DNA of 64,000 bases, from the NCBI RefSeq assembly GCF_002211285.1, contig NZ_LOKX01000005.1, positions 62,001-126,000 of the forward strand, given 5' to 3'. The stretch comes from Rhizobium sp. R635. GTDB lineage: Bacteria; Pseudomonadota; Alphaproteobacteria; Rhizobiales; Rhizobiaceae. The position numbers and the translations under genes were made by a program. Below are positions 59,967 through 64,000 of this stretch, piece after piece; position 1 is the first letter of the stretch; each line of letters begins with the position of its first letter. The notes beneath the pieces are model-generated. The model saw only the letters and a list, made by a program, of their open reading frames with translations. It did no database searches and was not told where the DNA came from.

Positions 59967-60412
59967 CAAGAGGCGCCGAGCAGACCCCGAAACTCTCGTC
60001 CGAATCCGCCGCAGGCTTTCCACCCGATCCGGCGTCAGGAGCTCCCTGATGACGATATGGCCATCGGAGCTCAAATCTTTCTGCAACTGGCTGGCTCTGT
60101 CGGGCGCCTCTGAAGGCTCACCAGCCGGGGCGTTCATCCCGCATGTTTACTACACCTCTCTCCTCCGCGTTGCCATCGCTAAAAATATACTAGTTCCGCG
60201 CGAGCTCGACTATCTCCAGCGGATTCACGAAGGTCAAACCGCTCCTTTGGGGCAACTGCCATCAAAAGGAGCATTACGACAAGCTTTGGGGTACATGGAC
60301 TTACTTCGAATATTGTAAGTCCTCATGGCGGAAGGCGTAAATATAGAGCTTCTTCTACGTCCAATAGCTGGAACAGCAAGTATGGAGGCAATCGGCCTGC
60401 CAGCATATTCTG
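59967..60412. other. AT-rich intergenic region before the WecG-type gene
   Basis: A 446-base gap inside the polysaccharide locus. It holds the possible minus-strand dioxygenase fragment (59990-60137) and then an AT-rich stretch (about 60160-60410) that probably carries a promoter for the genes from 60413 onward. A plus-strand open frame to 60318 shows no recognisable protein. Confidence 0.45.
59990..60137 (-). pseudogene. Possible N-terminal fragment of a phytanoyl-CoA dioxygenase-like protein
   Basis: From an ATG at 60137 the minus strand encodes residues including LSSDGHIVIRELLTPDRVES and LRRIRTR. This resembles the usual N-terminus of PhyH-type Fe(II)/2-oxoglutarate dioxygenases (DG.VVI..LL.P..V..LR). 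After about 45 residues the frame runs antisense into the beta-helix gene and the similarity ends. Probably a truncated remnant left by a rearrangement; chance similarity is possible. Confidence 0.3.
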
Positions 60413-61300
60413 ATGACAGTTTCAGTCGCGAAAGCGCAGGTCATGAGAAAGCAACCAGCAGACGACAGCCAAACTTCAGCTCACCATCCCAAGGGCTCCT
60501 TGGAATGGACGAATGTCCTTGGTGTTCGCGTTTCGGCAGTCAATCTCAAAAGCGCGACTGGATTTATTCATAAAGCGATCGAAGACGGCAGGAAGGAATA
60601 TGTGTGCGTTCGCGACGCGCACGGCGTCGTCCGCTGTCAGGATGATCCCGAACTCCGGTCGATCCATAACCGGGCGTTCCTCGTGACCCCTGACGGCATG
60701 CCGCTGGTATGGGCGTTGAAGCGTGCCGGTCATTCGGAGAGCGACAGGGTCTACGGACCCGACCTGATGCTGTCCGTTTTCGAGGCCGGCACATCGAAGG
60801 GTATACGCCACTTCCTTTATGGCGCAACGGATGAGACGCTGCAGCAGTTGCAGGCGCGCCTTCTCGCAAGATTCCCGGAAGCCGAGATAGCCGGCACCTA
60901 CGCGCCGCCCTTTCATAAGCTGTCACCGCAAGAGGAAGCCGATATTGCAGATCGGCTCAATCGATCCGGCGCCGATATCATCTGGGTCGGGCTGAGCAGC
61001 CCCAAGCAGGAACTCTGGATGGCGCGCATGCGCGATCGTCTGGATGCATCGATGCTCATCGGCGTCGGAGCTGCATTCGATTTCCACGCCGGCCTCAAGC
61101 GGCAGGCTCCAAGGATCATTCAAAGAAGCGGCTTCGAATGGGCGTTTCGTCTTCTGTGCGAGCCGCGACGGCTGTGGCGGCGCTATGCGCTCGTCGTGCC
61201 GGCCTTCATTTCATTGACAGCATTCCAGAGACTGGGACTTCGAAAGTTTCCGATCGAAGACGCCGTTTCTGGATCGGGTACATCGAGACAAATGCGGTAG
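60413..61300 (+). CDS. WecG/TagA/CpsF-family glycosyltransferase (GT26)
   Basis: A glycosyltransferase of 295 residues (285 from the alternative ATG 60443). Family motifs are VRDAHGVVRCQDDPELR, LVTPDGMPLVWALK with the conserved Asp, FLYGATDETLQQLQARL and WVGLSSPKQELWMARMRDRL. The C-terminus (GFEWAFRLLCEPRRLWRRYA) is the usual membrane-surface helix. It transfers the second sugar, typically an N-acetylmannosaminuronate, glucuronate or similar unit, onto the lipid-linked first sugar made by the adjacent initiating transferase. Confidence 0.9.
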   Translation: MTVSVAKAQVMRKQPADDSQTSAHHPKGSLEWTNVLGVRVSAVNLKSATGFIHKAIEDGRKEYVCVRDAHGVVRCQDDPELRSIHNRAFLVTPDGMPLVWALKRAGHSESDRVYGPDLMLSVFEAGTSKGIRHFLYGATDETLQQLQARLLARFPEAEIAGTYAPPFHKLSPQEEADIADRLNRSGADIIWVGLSSPKQELWMARMRDRLDASMLIGVGAAFDFHAGLKRQAPRIIQRSGFEWAFRLLCEPRRLWRRYALVVPAFISLTAFQRLGLRKFPIEDAVSGSGTSRQMR

Positions 61301-61315
61301 GGGAGTATAAGCGTC

Positions 61316-62809
61316 ATGTCCTTATTTGCACCGTCAGGGATGGCAACGGGGCCGTCAAAGGCGCCCCCATCGAATGACATGACGTCGCGGGCGATTGCGG
61401 CAGGCTCCGTGCCGCCCATAGCAGCCAAGACGGCCGATCCCCTTCTGCGGGCAGGGTTGAAGAGTTCAGCCGCGCTGCGGCGCCGGCTTCCCCGCTTCGC
61501 AACGTCGTGCTTCCTGGTCGGCGGCGACATTGCAAGCTATCTGATTGCCTATTTCGTTCTGCTGTCTTTTCTTCCCGCTGGTGCGGAGGGCACGATGGCG
61601 GAGCGTGCGTTCACGATCGCGGCACTGTCTGCGATTGTTCTTTACGCATCGGCCGGCCTCTATCCCGGATATCGGCTGCACGGCTACGAACATCTGCGGC
61701 GGCGCATTGTCGCTGCCGTCAAGGTGGCCGTCCTGACGGCATTCGCAGCAATTATCCTGCCGGAGGCGGGAGGACTGCTGCTTGCCGTGATCGTGCTGCT
61801 CGGTCTTGGGCTGATGATTCAGCCACTCTTGCATTGGCTTGTACGGAGCCTGTGCTGGAGAGTTGGAATGTGGGGGGAGCGCGCGGTCGTCATCGGGGGG
61901 CGCAACCTTACGCCCGCGCTCCTCGCCCATTTCAGAGACCACTGGCAGTATGGCATCAGGCCGGAGCCGTTTTTTTCCGATAGTTTGGAGGCATTGCCCG
62001 AAGGCGGGCCATCCATTGCCGTGATTGCGGGCGACACGGGCTCGCTCGTGCCCGACCTGGCCGCGATGCGCGGGAAGTTCGCCGAAATCATTCTGCTCTC
62101 CGACACGCCGAGCTTCAAGGTCAGCGGATTGCGGCCTGCCGATGTCGGCGGAGAGGTCGGCATTCGCCTCACCACCGGCGGGAGTTCGCTCAACTCGGAT
62201 CTGGTTCGCCGGATCGTCGATCTCGCGATCGCCATTCCTGCGGCAATCGTGGTCACGCCATTCATCGCGATTGCAGCGGCTGCAATCTATATCATCGATC
62301 CAGGCCCGGTCTTCTTCCGTCAAACCAGGGAAGGACGGTCCGGCAAGCCGGTGCACGTTCTGAAATTGAGGACGATGTACCAGGATGCGGAGCAGCGGCT
62401 CGAAGCGCTGTTCCGGGACAACCCCGCCATGCGCGCGGAGTGGCTGAGCCATTTCAAACTCAAGGACGATCCGCGCATCCTTCCGGTCATAGGGCATATG
62501 CTGCGCTCTTCGAGCATCGACGAGCTCCCGCAATTGGCCAATATCATGGCAGGCCAGATGGCCTTCGTCGGACCACGCCCGTTTCCGGAATATCACCTTT
62601 CCGCGATGGACAGCGAATTTCGAGACAAACGCCGGTCCGTCACGCCGGGGCTCACGGGCCTTTGGCAGATATCCGAACGAAGCAATGCGGATATCGAGCT
62701 GCAGCAGCAACTCGACGAGTTCTATATCGACAACCGATCCTTGTGGTTCGATTTCCACATCCTTCTCAGCACAATTCCCGCAGTCTTGAAGGGCAAGGGA
62801 GCTTGCTGA
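61316..62809 (+). CDS. Initiating sugar phosphotransferase, WbaP/ExoY type
   Basis: An inner-membrane polyprenyl-phosphate hexose-1-phosphate transferase of 497 residues. The N-terminal half has four membrane helices (about 65-180) and a soluble domain, as in WbaP-type proteins. The C-terminal catalytic domain (about 300-495) has VFFRQTREGRSGKPVHVLKL, SIDELPQLANIMAGQMAFVG, PRPFPEYH and PGLTGLWQISER. It starts repeat-unit assembly by loading the first sugar onto undecaprenyl phosphate. The start at 61316 is preceded by GGGGAG and lies 15 bases after the WecG-type gene. Confidence 0.92.
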   Translation: MSLFAPSGMATGPSKAPPSNDMTSRAIAAGSVPPIAAKTADPLLRAGLKSSAALRRRLPRFATSCFLVGGDIASYLIAYFVLLSFLPAGAEGTMAERAFTIAALSAIVLYASAGLYPGYRLHGYEHLRRRIVAAVKVAVLTAFAAIILPEAGGLLLAVIVLLGLGLMIQPLLHWLVRSLCWRVGMWGERAVVIGGRNLTPALLAHFRDHWQYGIRPEPFFSDSLEALPEGGPSIAVIAGDTGSLVPDLAAMRGKFAEIILLSDTPSFKVSGLRPADVGGEVGIRLTTGGSSLNSDLVRRIVDLAIAIPAAIVVTPFIAIAAAAIYIIDPGPVFFRQTREGRSGKPVHVLKLRTMYQDAEQRLEALFRDNPAMRAEWLSHFKLKDDPRILPVIGHMLRSSSIDELPQLANIMAGQMAFVGPRPFPEYHLSAMDSEFRDKRRSVTPGLTGLWQISERSNADIELQQQLDEFYIDNRSLWFDFHILLSTIPAVLKGKGAC

Positions 62810-62854
62810 CCTGTTCGTCGTCCTGAGGGCAATCATCAAAAACGGAGCACATCA

Positions 62855-63910
62855 ATGCACGGACAAATGCACGGACAAAAGCGAGTCATGGTTACCGGCG
62901 GCACCGGATTTCTGGGGTCTTTCCTGTGCGAAAGACTTTTGCGAGAGGGTAACGACGTCCTCTGCGTGGACAATTACTACACCGGTTCGCGCGACAATGT
63001 GCTGCATCTTCTCGACGATCCCCGCTTCGAGATCCTCCGCCACGACATTACCTTCCCGCTCTATGTGGAAGTCGACGAGATCTACAACCTCGCCTGCCCG
63101 GCATCTCCGGTCCACTATCAGTTCGATCCCGTGCAGACCGTGAAGACCAATGTGCACGGCGCCATCAACATGCTCGGCCTGGCCAAGCGCACCAAGGCGA
63201 AGATCTTCCAGGCTTCCACGAGCGAGGTCTACGGCGATCCGGCGGTCCATCCGCAGCCCGAGGAGTATCGCGGCAGCGTCAATCCCATCGGTCCTCGTGC
63301 CTGCTACGACGAAGGCAAGCGCTGCGCCGAGACGCTGTTCTTCGACTATCATCGTCAATATGGCGTGGAAATCCGGGTGGCGCGGATTTTCAACACCTAC
63401 GGGCCGCGCATGCAGACCAATGACGGCCGCGTCGTCTCCAACTTCATCGTCCAGGCGCTTCGAAACGAGCCGATCACGATCTTCGGCGACGGCAGGCAAA
63501 CACGGTCGTTCTGCTATGTCGACGACCTGATCGACGGTTTCATCCGCTTGATGGGCGCGCCTGCCGGGGTCACAGGCCCGATCAATCTCGGCAACCCCGG
63601 CGAATTCACGGTCCGGGAACTGGCCGAAATGGTGGTCGAAATGACGGGATCGAAGTCCGGCATCGTCTTCAATCCCCTGCCGATCGACGACCCGACCCAG
63701 CGCAAGCCCGACATCAGCCGGGCAACGCAGCAACTGGGCTGGCAGCCGAAGGTGAACCTTCGTGAGGGGCTCGGAAGAACGATCGCCTATTTCGAGTGGA
63801 AGCTTTCCGGTGGCGCAAAGAACAAGCGCAGCGCCAAGTCCCGGCAGGAGGCTTATTCGCATCCGCTTTCTCAGAAAGCCGGCTTCACCGTTCCGGAAAT
63901 CACACGATAG
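62855..63910 (+). CDS. UDP-glucuronate decarboxylase (UDP-xylose synthase)
   Basis: An extended SDR of 351 residues that converts UDP-glucuronate to UDP-xylose. Features are [18 protein letters not shown], the UXS-typical [22 protein letters not shown], the catalytic STSEVYGDP (with Glu124) and Tyr151/Lys155 in RACYDEGKR, and FNTYGPRM. The first eight residues are a duplicated MHGQ tetrapeptide from a 12-base tandem repeat (62855-62878), so ATG 62867 is an equally possible start; GGAG at 62844-62847 favours the first. It suggests a xylose-containing polymer. Confidence 0.92.
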   Translation: MHGQMHGQKRVMVTGGTGFLGSFLCERLLREGNDVLCVDNYYTGSRDNVLHLLDDPRFEILRHDITFPLYVEVDEIYNLACPASPVHYQFDPVQTVKTNVHGAINMLGLAKRTKAKIFQASTSEVYGDPAVHPQPEEYRGSVNPIGPRACYDEGKRCAETLFFDYHRQYGVEIRVARIFNTYGPRMQTNDGRVVSNFIVQALRNEPITIFGDGRQTRSFCYVDDLIDGFIRLMGAPAGVTGPINLGNPGEFTVRELAEMVVEMTGSKSGIVFNPLPIDDPTQRKPDISRATQQLGWQPKVNLREGLGRTIAYFEWKLSGGAKNKRSAKSRQEAYSHPLSQKAGFTVPEITR

Positions 63911-63914
63911 AGGC

Positions 63915-64000
63915 ATGGACAGCAACGTCGATCACCGCAAACCAAGGCTCGTATTCTTCCAGTGGGACCATCAGCCCAATGCGAATGCAGCCGGTTACCT
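63915..64000 (+). CDS. Start of a probable glycosyltransferase (3' partial)
   Basis: The frame opens at ATG 63915, 4 bases after the decarboxylase stop, with GAGG just upstream, and runs off the window. The visible residues include PRLVFFQWDHQPNANAAGY, typical of the start of a GT-B glycosyltransferase in such loci. Too short for a firm assignment. Confidence 0.5.
   Translation, partial: MDSNVDHRKPRLVFFQWDHQPNANAAGY

Noticed and set aside
58815-60137. 440-codon minus-strand open frame
   Set aside because: Most of it is antisense to the secreted beta-helix protein; only the first 45 codons might be a dioxygenase fragment, listed separately.
59899-60318. 139-codon plus-strand frame after the beta-helix gene
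   Set aside because: It begins inside the beta-helix gene in another frame, lacks a ribosome site and matches no known family.

Overview
The window looks like chromosome or a large replicon of a member of the Rhizobiaceae, most likely Rhizobium (etli/leguminosarum type). The pointers are high-GC alphaproteobacterial codon use, two RIME-like intergenic repeats, a tail-less second FtsZ (FtsZ2), a sitABCD manganese importer preceded by two Mur-type operators, and a very high density of ABC importers. No tRNA, rRNA, CRISPR array or complete IS element was found.

Layout. (1) 1-4344: a carbohydrate ABC importer (ATPase cut by the window edge, Tat-exported binding protein, two permeases). (2) 4502-8199: sitABCD, a Mn/Zn-type importer, with two inverted-repeat operators. 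(3) 8200-11631: an AT-richer accessory island with a frameshifted phage terminase small-subunit pseudogene, a lipoprotein, a membrane protein and a chain of small overlapping unknown genes. (4) 11632-17338: a carbohydrate module with a DapA-family aldolase, a GntR/FCD regulator, a binding protein, two permeases and a PfkB kinase, but no ATPase. (5) 17486-19528: FtsZ2 and a periplasmic L,D-transpeptidase.

(6) 19638-42538: a catabolic region. A FAD oxidase diverges from an Lrp regulator. It is followed by a dipeptide-type ABC importer with fused ATPases, two HAD hydrolases, a class III aminotransferase, a PuuB-like oxidase, two aldehyde dehydrogenases, a tartrate-dehydrogenase-like enzyme, a cupin, a GhrA-like reductase, an ArgE-like deacylase and two paralogous double-GNAT proteins. 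The enzymes suggest import, deacylation, oxidative deamination or transamination, and aldehyde oxidation of an amine or modified amino acid; the substrate is not identified. A LysR gene with a perfect palindrome at its start diverges from a DsbA-family gene and an atypical SDR gene.

(7) 42674-49189: a ferric-iron ABC importer (ATPase, intrinsic terminator, binding protein, permease), followed by an 876-residue protein fusing an adenylation domain, a carrier domain and a membrane acyltransferase. This fusion is the most unusual protein here. (8) 49557-64000: a surface-polysaccharide locus. Transcribed leftward are GDP-fucose synthase, an ExoP/Wzc-type chain-length kinase and three glycosyltransferases. 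Transcribed rightward are a Wzy-like polymerase, a secreted beta-helix protein, a WecG-type transferase, a WbaP/ExoY-type initiating transferase, UDP-xylose synthase and the start of another gene.

Functions are inferred from motifs and remembered family features; no database search was possible.
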